Shown one piece after another: positions 24,481 through 30,796 of a DNA stretch of 64,000 bases. The stretch's first letter is position 1; every line of letters starts with the position of its first letter. The translations under genes were made by a program, and so were the position numbers. The DNA comes from Clostridia bacterium (GTDB taxonomy: Bacteria > Bacillota > Clostridia > Christensenellales > Borkfalkiaceae), in assembly GCA_017621735.1 (NCBI GenBank), contig JAGASM010000023.1, positions 1-64,000 of the forward strand. Reading direction: 5' to 3'. A model generated the notes under the pieces. It was not told the origin of the DNA. It ran no database searches and was given only the letters and a program-made list of their open reading frames with translations.

Positions 24481-25616
24481 CCTTTTATCCCCTCCGAAAC
24501 GGCATACGCAGAAGTAAACGCCCATTGCAAGTTGTACCCCCCGCAATCGCCGTCCACGTTGAGAATTTCCCCCGCAAAATACAACCCTTTGCACAGCGTG
24601 CTTTGCAAATCGTCGTCCGTTTCCGCGAGCGGAATCCCCCCTTTTGTTACTTGCGCGTATGCAAATCCGAGCGTTCCTTTTACGGGAAGGAGAAATGCCT
24701 TCAACAAGGAAACGAGCGCGCTTTTCTCCCCGTTTGCTCGCTTATAAAGAACGCGCCCCAACCCGTTGTTTACAACGCAAAGGAGCGTTTCTTCTCCGTC
24801 GTTTTTGGAAAGCACGCGATAAAGTTCCTCCTCCTTGACGTCGGGCAAAAGATCCAAAGAGAGCACGTCCCCCTCTTTTGCGTGCGCGGAAGCGCGGAAA
24901 CAAGCGTCGCCCGAAATTCCGCTTTCCGTAAATAAAATATCCCCGCGCGTCGTGTAGACGGGACGCCCCTTCCGCAAAACGCAAACCGTTCCGTCGACGC
25001 GGATTCCCTTTAACCCGCGAACGAGCGCCGGATCGGTGCGCAGTTGCACCAAAGAGGGCGTACACGGTACCAGCGTATGCCCGAGCGATTGTGCAAGTGC
25101 GTAGCCGTTTCCGTCCGTTCCGAAATTCGGCGCCGCCATGCCGCCGGCACAAAGGACGACTGCATCAAACCGATCCCTTTGGTTTTCCGCGTAATATACG
25201 GTCAAATCGCGCGAAATACGGCTGACCTTCGTCTGCAACACCGTTTTTACCCCCTGCCGCGAGAGAGTTTTGCGCAATAGATCGGTCAATGCGGACGCCT
25301 GTTTGCCCGCGGGATACACCCGCCCCTTTGCGTCGGGCAAATAAATACCGCCCATCTCGGAAAAAAAGCGCACGGTATCCTCCGTTCCAAACCGCGACAA
25401 AAGGCGTTCCACCTTTTGTAAATCGTCCGAACGGTAAAAAGACGCACCCATGTACGCATTTGTAAGGTTCCCCTGTCCGTTGCCCGTTGCCGAGAGTTTT
25501 CGACCGAGCCGTTCCCCGCGCTCAAAGAGAGTAACCGACGCGGAAATTGAGTTTGCCAGCATTGCGGCGCAAGCCATTCCGGACGCGCCCCCACCGATGA
25601 TTGCAATTTTTTTCAT
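24471..25616 (-). CDS. NAD(P)/FAD-dependent oxidoreductase, HI0933/BaiN-like (YhiN family)
   Basis: 381 residues. FAD-binding N-terminus KIAIIGGGASGMACAAML, followed by ERLGRKLSATGNGQGNLTN, the family signature, and C-terminal LYFAGEILNVDGDCGGYNLQWAFTSAYAVSEG. BaiN of Clostridium scindens belongs here and has been linked to bile-acid flavin chemistry, but most members are uncharacterised, so function is open. The ATG at 25616 coincides with the predicted transcription start and has no Shine-Dalgarno; the frame runs 39 codons further upstream, but that part lies upstream of the promoter. Confidence 0.88.
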   Translation of the reverse strand: MKKIAIIGGGASGMACAAMLANSISASVTLFERGERLGRKLSATGNGQGNLTNAYMGASFYRSDDLQKVERLLSRFGTEDTVRFFSEMGGIYLPDAKGRVYPAGKQASALTDLLRKTLSRQGVKTVLQTKVSRISRDLTVYYAENQRDRFDAVVLCAGGMAAPNFGTDGNGYALAQSLGHTLVPCTPSLVQLRTDPALVRGLKGIRVDGTVCVLRKGRPVYTTRGDILFTESGISGDACFRASAHAKEGDVLSLDLLPDVKEEELYRVLSKNDGEETLLCVVNNGLGRVLYKRANGEKSALVSLLKAFLLPVKGTLGFAYAQVTKGGIPLAETDDDLQSTLCKGLYFAGEILNVDGDCGGYNLQWAFTSAYAVSEGIKGCF

Positions 25617-25622
25617 ATTCTT

Positions 25623-25651
25623 ATGATAACGCTTTCGGAAATTTTTGTCAA
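25623..25651 (-). promoter_or_regulatory. Predicted leaderless promoter of the BaiN-like gene
   Basis: TTGACA (25646-25651), 17 bp, TATCAT (25623-25628) on the minus strand. Seven nt further is the A of the ATG at 25616. Its -35 box faces that of the plus-strand promoter 3 bp away. Confidence 0.75.
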
Positions 25652-25654
25652 CGG

Positions 25655-25683
25655 TTGACAGATTTCTTTTTTCATGATACAAT
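25655..25683 (+). promoter_or_regulatory. Predicted promoter of the DUF1508 gene
   Basis: TTGACA (25655-25660), 17 bp, TACAAT (25678-25683). Together with the opposing -35 box it forms the palindrome TGTCAACGGTTGACA, so only one polymerase could sit on this site at a time. Confidence 0.75.
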
Positions 25684-25719
25684 AATAAACAGTAAGATAA
25701 TGTCAAAGGAGTGTTACTT

Positions 25720-26613
25720 ATGATTCCTACCATGATAAATGCAACCGGGGACGTACTTTCTTATTTCAAAGAAAATCTCCCCCTTACCATTGTCCTCGGC
25801 GCGATCCTCGTCCTCATCATCGCCGTTTTAATTGCGATGATCGTCAGCGGATCCAAATCGAAAAAGCGCGCCGCGCAAAAAGTGGAAGAAGCACCCGTTG
25901 AGGCTCCCGCAACGCCCGTAGAGGAAACGCCCGCTGCTCCCGCAGAAGAAACGGCGGAAGAAGTTGCTCCCGTTGCTCCCGTTGAGGCTCCCGCGGAAGA
26001 AACGGCGGAAGAAGTTGCTCCCGTTGCTCCCGTTGAGGCTCCCGCGGAAGAAAAAGCCGTTGAAGAGACTCCCGTTGAGCCCGTAAAGGAAGAGCCCGCT
26101 CCTGCAAAGGAAGAGCCCGTAAAGGAAGAGCCCGCTCCCAAGAAAGGGGCGCCCAAGGCAACCAAAGCACCCGCGCAAAAGCCCGCTCCGAAAGCGGCGC
26201 AAAAGCCCGCGGAAAAGAAGGCTCCCGCAAAGACGATTGAGCTTCCCGAAGAGCCCGCGCCTACCCCTTACGGCGGAAAATGGATTATCACGCAATCGAA
26301 AAACGGAAAGTTCTCCTTTGAACTCCGTGCCTCCAACGGCGAATCGATGTTGTTTAGCGGCGAATACACGACGATGGTCGGCGCGCGCAACGGCATTCGC
26401 ACGTATAAGGCGAATATCGAAAAGAACAACTTCCGCCTCATTCAAACGAAGAGCGGAGATTATATCTTCCAACTTCTCAACGGAAGCGGTCAGTTGCTTT
26501 CGCTCGGGGCAGACTATAAAACGAAAGACCGTTGCGAAAATGCGATCGAATCGACCAAGCGGTTTGCACAAACGGCGTCGATCGTCATTGTAAACGAAAC
26601 GGAAGAAGAATAA
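25720..26613 (+). CDS. Membrane-anchored protein with Pro/Glu/Lys-rich stalk and two DUF1508 (YegP-like) modules
   Basis: 297 residues from the ATG at 25720 (AAAGGAG 8 nt upstream; a GTG three codons earlier overlaps that site). One membrane helix (about 20-43), then a low-complexity stalk of about 140 residues rich in Pro, Ala, Glu and Lys that turns from acidic to basic, with two exact 17-residue repeats (EETAEEVAPVAPVEAPA). The C-terminal 100 residues hold two DUF1508 modules (KWIITQSKNGKFSFELRASN ... and NNFRLIQTKSGDYIFQLLN). DUF1508 has no established function. Stalk-plus-domain layout suggests a surface or envelope protein. Confidence 0.8.
   Translation: MIPTMINATGDVLSYFKENLPLTIVLGAILVLIIAVLIAMIVSGSKSKKRAAQKVEEAPVEAPATPVEETPAAPAEETAEEVAPVAPVEAPAEETAEEVAPVAPVEAPAEEKAVEETPVEPVKEEPAPAKEEPVKEEPAPKKGAPKATKAPAQKPAPKAAQKPAEKKAPAKTIELPEEPAPTPYGGKWIITQSKNGKFSFELRASNGESMLFSGEYTTMVGARNGIRTYKANIEKNNFRLIQTKSGDYIFQLLNGSGQLLSLGADYKTKDRCENAIESTKRFAQTASIVIVNETEEE
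25945..26046 (+). repeat. In-gene tandem repeat, two 51-bp units
   Basis: Two adjacent units starting at 25945 and 25996 differ at one base (CCCGCA/CCCGCG boundary) and encode the repeated 17-residue stalk segment. Such units can change copy number by slippage. Confidence 0.85.
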
Positions 26614-26625
26614 TTTTGAATACGA

Positions 26626-26660
26626 AAAACGCCCGCCGAACGTTCGGCGGGCGTTTTCTT
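26626..26660 (+). terminator. Intrinsic terminator of the DUF1508 gene
   Basis: AAAACGCCCGCCGAA pairs with TTCGGCGGGCGTTTT (the two arms nearly abut), followed by CTTT. It marks the left border of the AT-rich island. Confidence 0.85.
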
Positions 26661-26705
26661 TATGCACAACCCCTCGCTTTGGATAAAATCATATTGTTTA
26701 GCCCC

Positions 26706-26995
26706 TTAAAATCTTTGATAGCTTATTCCAATAATAAAATTAGCTATCTCGCAAAGCGACTTTCCGTCAAAGATTTTTGCTTGTTCAAAAGCCTCAACAC
26801 ATCTAAATCGAGACTTGGAAGTGAACTTGAATAATTCTTTACATTCTACTTCAATGGTGTAAACTTCTAATGTGTAGAACTCACATGTTTCATCAACATA
26901 ACCTGTTTCATATACCTTTTTCCATAATAACTAATTTCTTTTTCTGGGTTATGATACATGTCGTCCATAAATTCATTTAATGTGTTTCCTGTCAT
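26706..26995 (-). pseudogene. Frameshifted small protein, paralog of the preceding gene
   Basis: From the ATG at 26995 the frame reads MTGNTLNEFMDDMYHNPEKE and continues to YYGK, then hits a stop. A -1 shift within the A5 run (about 26921-26925) restores a reading frame through YETGYVDETCEFYTLEV to AFEQAKIFDGKSLCEIANF and a stop at 26706. Total length is 290 bp, one base short of 97 codons. The rebuilt protein (about 96 residues) matches the neighbouring 95-residue gene along its length. It starts 1 nt after that gene's stop. Either a disabled copy or, less likely, a -1 frameshifting gene. Function unknown. Confidence 0.7.
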
Positions 26996-26996
26996 A

Positions 26997-27284
26997 TTAC
27001 CAATCTACCCATTTCATTTCATTTTCAACCTCATAGAATGTTTTTCCATCCCAAATAGGTGCATTTACTAATGCATTGATGCAATCTGTTATAGTATCGC
27101 CTTCAAACTCAAATATGTCCTCTAAAAATTCATCGTTATCATTTACTTTTATGATGAAAAAAGAAAATTTGCCGTTTGAATTTGTTATGATTCCATCGGA
27201 AAAATATTTTTCGCCTCTAAAAACAAGACCGACTGACTGATATGAAAAAGCATCTATAAAATCATTTACTCGTCCGCCTTCCAT
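26997..27284 (-). CDS. Small acidic protein of unknown function, intact member of a tandem paralogous pair
   Basis: 95 residues, Asp/Glu-rich, no membrane segment. GGAGGT lies 8 nt before the ATG, inside the end of the preceding MGGRG gene (19-nt overlap). It shares with the downstream frameshifted gene an FxD start, a G-K-x-Y-x(2)-G stretch, a beta-rich middle (FSFFIIKV), and a C-terminal C-x-N/E-A-x(3)-A-x-I-x-DGK-x(3)-E pattern. A small acidic protein translated right after a putative phage-type toxin-like protein could be an immunity protein, but this is inference; I do not recognise the family. Confidence 0.7.
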   Translation of the reverse strand: MEGGRVNDFIDAFSYQSVGLVFRGEKYFSDGIITNSNGKFSFFIIKVNDNDEFLEDIFEFEGDTITDCINALVNAPIWDGKTFYEVENEMKWVDW

Positions 27285-27655
27285 CTTAAGTTACCTCCAA
27301 AATATTTTTTATAGGTTTCATACTCTTGTTTGGTTAATAATCTATTCGGTCGATTATTCAAATTCCCTGCTTCATATTCATGTACGTGCAAAATAGGTTT
27401 TCTACTTTTATCTAAATATTTTTCGGGGTGATATGCGATTTCTTTGACTAAATAGTGATTTTTGTCATAAAAACGCATCATACTGAATTCGCCGTTAGGT
27501 TTTAATTTGATATAAGCAAAACTTGAATGGGCTTCAACTGGTAAATCGTGTAAGTTACCTGTTCCTTTTAAGACTTTGATTCCTTCGATTTCTCCAACCT
27601 TCTCATAAGTATAGGAAACCCTTTTCCCTGCTGCAAAAGTGCCTCTACCGCCCAT
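27266..27655 (-). CDS. MGGRG-type small protein of phage/ICE origin, possible toxin-like domain
   Basis: 129 residues from the ATG at 27655, which has AAGGAGG 9 nt upstream. It begins MGGRGTFAAG, a start seen in small phage and integrative-element proteins, followed by a KVGEIEGIKVLKG strand region, AYIKLKPNGEFSMMRFYD and a histidine segment YHPEKYLDKSRKPILHVHEYE with HVH, then NNRPNRLLTKQEY. The conserved His-x-His and downstream Arg/Asn residues might form an active site, but no enzyme family is recognised. It overlaps the DUF4417 gene by 11 nt and the next small acidic gene by 19 nt, so all are translationally coupled. Confidence 0.65.
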   Translation of the reverse strand: MGGRGTFAAGKRVSYTYEKVGEIEGIKVLKGTGNLHDLPVEAHSSFAYIKLKPNGEFSMMRFYDKNHYLVKEIAYHPEKYLDKSRKPILHVHEYEAGNLNNRPNRLLTKQEYETYKKYFGGNLRWKADE

Positions 27656-28205
27656 TTCGATTAACCCTCCTTGTGGAATTGTAATCGATAGGGATGATAT
27701 TCCCTTGCATTTCGACAAACGGAAAACCATAACAAATGATTGCCGACGGCTTTATCCGCTCTAACATTTCGTTATATCCACGCATAAACGCTAACTTACT
27801 TCGTTTGCAACCGATTGTTCCTACTGCCACGATAGAGCCTTCTACGATTCCGTCAAAGCAAAATTCAAAGGTGGTAGAGTCGCCCCAACTTACGTTAGGA
27901 ATTACAGTCATGCCTTTGCTTTGCCAAAATGCACCGCACCAACGACTTCTAAACACGTTGAATAATTGTACCGCCTTGGGCATATCCCTATAAAGGCTGT
28001 AATCAGGGGTAATTGCAAATTTATATTGGGCGATTCTATGGATGAAACGTTCGGGATTATAATATAATCCTTCCATCCTGTAGTCGTCGATATAAAAGTG
28101 AATACCGCGTTGTTTGTTCTCGTCAATATCATTGGTTTTAATATCCGGATAACCAATTAAATTGACTCCTGCTAAATCGAGTTTGCATTTCTTAACAATA
28201 GGCAT
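27645..28205 (-). CDS. DUF4417 family protein, probably N-terminally interrupted
   Basis: The open frame from 28205 gives 186 residues containing the DUF4417 core: ITPDYSLYRDMPKAVQLFNVF, RSRWCGAFWQSKGMTVIPNVSW, TIGCKRSKLAFMRGYNEML and FVEMQGNIIPIDY. The coding similarity extends upstream of 28205 (QTFLRNEFDAFGKWN, in frame) to an ATG at 28277 with AAGGAG 9 nt before it, but codon 4 of that frame is TAA (28266-28268). So the natural gene was probably 27645-28277 and is now cut by a nonsense codon, or it is re-initiated inside. DUF4417 occurs on mobile elements; its biochemistry is unknown. Confidence 0.75.
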   Translation of the reverse strand: MPIVKKCKLDLAGVNLIGYPDIKTNDIDENKQRGIHFYIDDYRMEGLYYNPERFIHRIAQYKFAITPDYSLYRDMPKAVQLFNVFRSRWCGAFWQSKGMTVIPNVSWGDSTTFEFCFDGIVEGSIVAVGTIGCKRSKLAFMRGYNEMLERIKPSAIICYGFPFVEMQGNIIPIDYNSTRRVNRNGR

Positions 28206-28239
28206 ATTCCATTTGCCAAACGCATCAAACTCATTGCGT

Positions 28240-28291
28240 AAAAAGGTCTGTTTAGACCTAACTTCTTAGGACGTCATTTTCCGTCTCTCCT
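28240..28291 (-). promoter_or_regulatory. DUF4417 leader: ribosome site, ATG, three codons, stop, then hairpin with T run
   Basis: AAGGAG (28286-28291), ATG (28275-28277), ACG TCC TAA, then AGGTCT-AAAC-AGACCT (28244-28259) followed by TTTTT. Read one way this is a gene broken at codon 4; read another it is a micro-ORF followed by an attenuator-like hairpin. Confidence 0.5.
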
Positions 28292-28331
28292 TAAAAAATA
28301 TTTGCCACTTTGGGCATCGTCAAAAATACAC

Positions 28332-28360
28332 TTGACAGCAAGGACGGAAAATGCTATACT
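28332..28360 (+). promoter_or_regulatory. Strong promoter upstream of a candidate small RNA
   Basis: Perfect TTGACA (28332-28337), 17 bp, TATACT (28355-28360) on the plus strand, pointing away from the DUF4417 operon. No open reading frame with a ribosome site follows. Confidence 0.75.
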
Positions 28361-28366
28361 AACTGT

Positions 28367-28440
28367 AAGCGAATATGTAGTAATACATTTTCCGAAAGGC
28401 ACTTAATCGTTGTTGGTAGCAACTTTTAGGTGCTTTTCCT
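28367..28440 (+). ncRNA. Candidate small RNA (about 70 nt) divergent from the DUF4417 operon
   Basis: From the predicted start near 28367 the transcript has an unpaired 5' part and then a hairpin (28395-28437): AAAGGCACTT pairs with AGGTGCTTTT (two G-U pairs) with an inner GTTG/CAAC stem, ending in T residues like a terminator. The unpaired part contains CATTTTCCG (28386-28394), which is the exact complement of CGGAAAATG covering the DUF4417 start codon (28275-28283). A trans/antisense regulator is therefore possible. Confidence 0.5.
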
Positions 28441-28467
28441 TTATGTTAAATGTTGTTTTCAAAATTA

Positions 28468-29031
28468 TTAAAAAAGACCAAGAAGGGTTGCTTCGTACTC
28501 TTTTAAGTCTCCCCCTCCATATAAAACCCTGTTCTTGTATCTATTACAACAAACTTCCGCGCAACATTTTGATACCCAAAATACATTACGAATACTATCG
28601 ACGTCATCGCTCGCAAATCTATCAATCAGCGGAGACGGTGCCAAAGCATATCCGGCATAATAATCTGCCATGCGTCTTGCCAAGTCGCTTTCTCCTTTAT
28701 GCCCTAAATCTATATGTCCGATTTCGTGCATCAGCGTAAAACGCAAGCGAAGTAGCGGTTTTTCATCATCATAAGCGATGATAAAGGTATTATCAGCAGG
28801 GCTAAAAAAGGAAAAAGCATCATTTTCATCGCATTTCGACTTTGGACGCACCGCATCGCCGATTTTGGAAAAAGGAACTAAAATATATCCTCTATTTTGA
28901 ATAATCTGAAAAGGATCAATCGGAATATTGCATATATTTTGCTCAATATATAAATCTACGACTTTCTTCTCAATCTCATCGTACTTCTTTTTTGGAATTC
29001 TAAACGTATGAGAACGGGCGGGACTCATCAT
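28468..29031 (-). CDS. ImmA/IrrE family metallopeptidase
   Basis: 187 residues with the zinc motif HEIGH in RFTLMHEIGHIDLGHKGE (about 112-124) and the family's IPIDPFQIIQNRGYILVPFS region near the N-terminus. ImmA proteases cut a cognate Xre-type repressor and so induce mobile-element genes. It overlaps the repressor gene by 4 nt (ATGA). The C-terminal half has several cysteines (SKCCAEVCCNRYKNR), a common recognition-region feature of ICE-type ImmA proteins. Confidence 0.88.
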   Translation of the reverse strand: MMSPARSHTFRIPKKKYDEIEKKVVDLYIEQNICNIPIDPFQIIQNRGYILVPFSKIGDAVRPKSKCDENDAFSFFSPADNTFIIAYDDEKPLLRLRFTLMHEIGHIDLGHKGESDLARRMADYYAGYALAPSPLIDRFASDDVDSIRNVFWVSKCCAEVCCNRYKNRVLYGGGDLKEYEATLLGLF

Positions 29032-29336
29032 TTGTTTTTCATTACCGCCTCAATGAGTTGCATTTTTTGAGCTTCCGTCAATGTGTATGAGCTTCTCGCA
29101 ACCAAACGGTATATTTCGTCAAAATCCGTTTCCGGTTTTACTCCCGTCGTTAAATAATCTACTGTTGTATCCAATGCCGTAGCAAGATTTGCCAACGTCT
29201 TTAACTTGGGCGCCCTTTCGTTGTTGATATATCTAGACAAAGCGGATTCCGTTACTCCTACCATCATAGCAAGCTCTTTTTGTGTAAAGCGTTTCTCTTT
29301 TAATAAAGCCGTAATTCTTTCGCCAAGTGTTTGCAT
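29028..29336 (-). CDS. Xre-family repressor, ImmR-like
   Basis: 102 residues. Helix-turn-helix at about 8-62: LGERITALLKEKRFTQKELAMMVGVTESALSRYINNE, followed by PKLKTLANLATALDTTVDYLTTG, a standard Xre layout, and a short C-terminal helix. Paired with an ImmA-type protease downstream, so probably the cleavable repressor of the island. Its promoter is consensus-like and flanked by a 21-bp palindrome that may be its own operator. Confidence 0.9.
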   Translation of the reverse strand: MQTLGERITALLKEKRFTQKELAMMVGVTESALSRYINNERAPKLKTLANLATALDTTVDYLTTGVKPETDFDEIYRLVARSSYTLTEAQKMQLIEAVMKNK

Positions 29337-29361
29337 GACATCCCCCCTCTTTTATACTCTA

Positions 29362-29390
29362 ATTATAACCGATACAAATATAATTGTCAA
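29362..29390 (-). promoter_or_regulatory. Consensus promoter of immR-immA
   Basis: Perfect TTGACA (29385-29390), 17 bp, perfect TATAAT (29362-29367) on the minus strand; GAGGGGGG precedes the start codon. Confidence 0.8.
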
Positions 29391-29393
29391 GCG

Positions 29394-29414
29394 ATATTGC
29401 CAAAATGGCAATAT
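29394..29414. promoter_or_regulatory. 21-bp palindrome directly upstream of the immR promoter
   Basis: Arms ATATTGCCA and TGGCAATAT around AAA, perfect over 9 bp, ending 3 bp from the -35 box. Candidate ImmR operator. On the plus strand it is followed by seven T residues, so it could also act as a terminator. Confidence 0.6.
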
Positions 29415-29436
29415 TTTTTTATATTATTGAAATAAG

Positions 29437-29468
29437 CAAGGACTTGGAGGATCTACTCCAAGTCCTTG
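29437..29468 (-). terminator. Intrinsic terminator of mrp
   Basis: CAAGGACTTGGA pairs perfectly with TCCAAGTCCTTG around an 8-nt loop, followed on the minus strand by CTTATTT. It lies 20 bp after the mrp stop and marks the right border of the island. Confidence 0.85.
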
Positions 29469-29488
29469 TTATTCTTTCAATGGATATT

Positions 29489-30334
29489 TTATGCGTATTG
29501 ATGGACTTCTTCCGCCATTTCGATTTGCGCAAACACCTCTTTCAATCCGTCCGTGTCCGCCTGTTCGAGTTTTCCCCCGTCCGCCATTGCAGCGACGGCA
29601 GGATCGAGCGGCATTTTGGATACTGCGGGAATGGCAAACTTTTTCGCGAGTTCGTCCGCTTTGCTCTTGCCGAACAATTCGATCTTCTTTCCGCAATCGG
29701 GGCAGGAAAGGTAACTCATGTTCTCCACCAAGCCGAGAATCGGAACGTTCATCATATTCGCCATGTTCACCGCTTTTTCTACGATCATTTCAACGAGATC
29801 CTGCGGCGTAGTAACAATGATAATTCCGCTCAAAGGAATACTTTGAAAGACGGAAAGCGGCACGTCGCCCGTTCCGGGAGGCATGTCGATAAACATAATA
29901 TCGACGTCGTCCCACATGACGTCCGTCCAAAACTGAATTGCCGCGCCCGCAATGAGCGATCCGCGCCATACGACGGGCGAATCTTCCGTTTCGAGGAGCA
30001 AGTTCATGGACATCATTTGAATTCCTTTTTCGGTATAAACGGGATAAATGCCGTTTTCGTCCCCACATGCGCGTTCGTGTACACCGAACAGTTTCGGGGA
30101 AGAAGGTCCCGTAATATCCGCGTCGAGGAGTGCCGTGCGGTATCCTCTTGCGTGGGAGCGAACGGCGAGAAGCGCCGAAGTGAGCGATTTTCCAACGCCA
30201 CCCTTTCCACTTGCAACGGCAATGACCTTTCTAACGCGAGCCGCCTTATGAAGGGGTTTGATAAACGATTTTTTATCTCTGGATGCACAGTTGCTCGTAC
30301 AAGAAGAACAATCGTGCGTACAATTTTCAGCCAT
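29489..30334 (-). CDS. mrp: Mrp/ApbC/NBP35-type P-loop iron-sulfur cluster carrier
   Basis: 281 residues. N-terminal cysteine motif CTHDCSSCTSNC, deviant Walker A VASGKGGVGKS (about 41-51), DADITGPSSP, FIDMPPGTGDV and a C-terminal CPDCGKKI pair. Proteins of this family assemble and transfer [4Fe-4S] clusters as dimers; the extra N-terminal cysteines resemble the NBP35 form. GGAG precedes the ATG and the gene has its own promoter and terminator, so it is monocistronic. Confidence 0.92.
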   Translation of the reverse strand: MAENCTHDCSSCTSNCASRDKKSFIKPLHKAARVRKVIAVASGKGGVGKSLTSALLAVRSHARGYRTALLDADITGPSSPKLFGVHERACGDENGIYPVYTEKGIQMMSMNLLLETEDSPVVWRGSLIAGAAIQFWTDVMWDDVDIMFIDMPPGTGDVPLSVFQSIPLSGIIIVTTPQDLVEMIVEKAVNMANMMNVPILGLVENMSYLSCPDCGKKIELFGKSKADELAKKFAIPAVSKMPLDPAVAAMADGGKLEQADTDGLKEVFAQIEMAEEVHQYA

Positions 30335-30361
30335 AATCTACTCCAAAAATTTTTTTCTTTT

Positions 30362-30390
30362 ATTGTACCGCCGACGGAAAAAAATGTCAA
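30362..30390 (-). promoter_or_regulatory. Predicted promoter of mrp
   Basis: TTGACA (30385-30390), 17 bp, TACAAT (30362-30367) on the minus strand. Confidence 0.75.
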
Positions 30391-30453
30391 CCTTTTCGCG
30401 GACGGGTTTTTGTTTCCGACGTGTAGCCCCTCACAATTTTCACGCAAAATCGC

Positions 30454-30482
30454 TTGCTTTTTTTTACGCAATATTGTACACT
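30454..30482 (+). promoter_or_regulatory. Predicted promoter of the SRP RNA gene
   Basis: TTGCTT (30454-30459), 17 bp, TACACT (30477-30482) on the plus strand, placing the start at the 5' end of the RNA. Confidence 0.6.
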
Positions 30483-30488
30483 TGTAAT

Positions 30489-30760
30489 GCTGTGATAGGT
30501 GGGGAGTTAGCGGTGCCCTGTATCTGCAATCCGCTATAGCAGAACCGAACGCTTTTCTCGGTGTCGCCCATGGAAGGCTGCACGCAATAAGGAACGTTGA
30601 TCACAAGGTCTTATGCAACGTACGCCCGCGAACCGTGTCAGGGTAGGGATACAGCAGCACTAAACGGTGTCGTGCGTGTGCCATAAGGTAGCTTTGTAGG
30701 AGTTACCTGTTGCGTTTCCGCTTCGGTGGTCGACAACAAAAAAAGCCCTCACAGTTTTTT
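30489..30760 (+). ncRNA. ffs: Signal recognition particle RNA, large Firmicutes type
   Basis: The 5' part contains the conserved Alu-domain run GGTGGGGAGTTAGCGGTGCC and CTGCAATCCGCTATAGCAG, as in Bacillus scRNA. The S-domain apex reads GTCAGGGTAGGGATACAGCA in place of the usual GTCAGGTCCGGAAGGAAGCA, a recognised type of variation in helix 8. The 5' CTGTGA can pair with 3' TCACAG, which is followed by seven T residues. Length about 270 nt, as expected for RNAs with an Alu domain. It works with Ffh in cotranslational membrane targeting. Confidence 0.92.
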
Positions 30761-30796
30761 TGTATTTTCCTCCTTGCAACCGTGAGGAGAATGAGG

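Larger units (their letters stand above)
26661..29430. mobile_element. AT-rich accessory island (decayed integrative element or prophage remnant)
   Basis: Between two host terminators lies DNA visibly poorer in GC than its flanks. It codes for ImmR-type and ImmA-type regulators typical of integrative elements, a DUF4417 protein, a phage-like MGGRG protein, and two small acidic paralogs. At least one gene is frameshifted and another has an early in-frame stop. No integrase, relaxase or clear attachment repeats were found, so it is a remnant or a cargo cassette rather than a complete element. Confidence 0.5.

Noticed and set aside
25616..25733. Upstream extension of the BaiN-like protein (39 extra residues)
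   Set aside because: The extension lies upstream of the predicted start point, overlaps the opposing promoter, and the FAD motif starts right at the internal Met.
26532..26834. Plus-strand frame ending in the island
   Set aside because: First half is a shadow of the DUF1508 gene and second half is antisense to the frameshifted small gene.
28266..28268. Stop-codon readthrough or recoding of TAA in the DUF4417 gene
   Set aside because: No sign of code change in other genes (TAA is the common stop here) and no recoding element was recognised.
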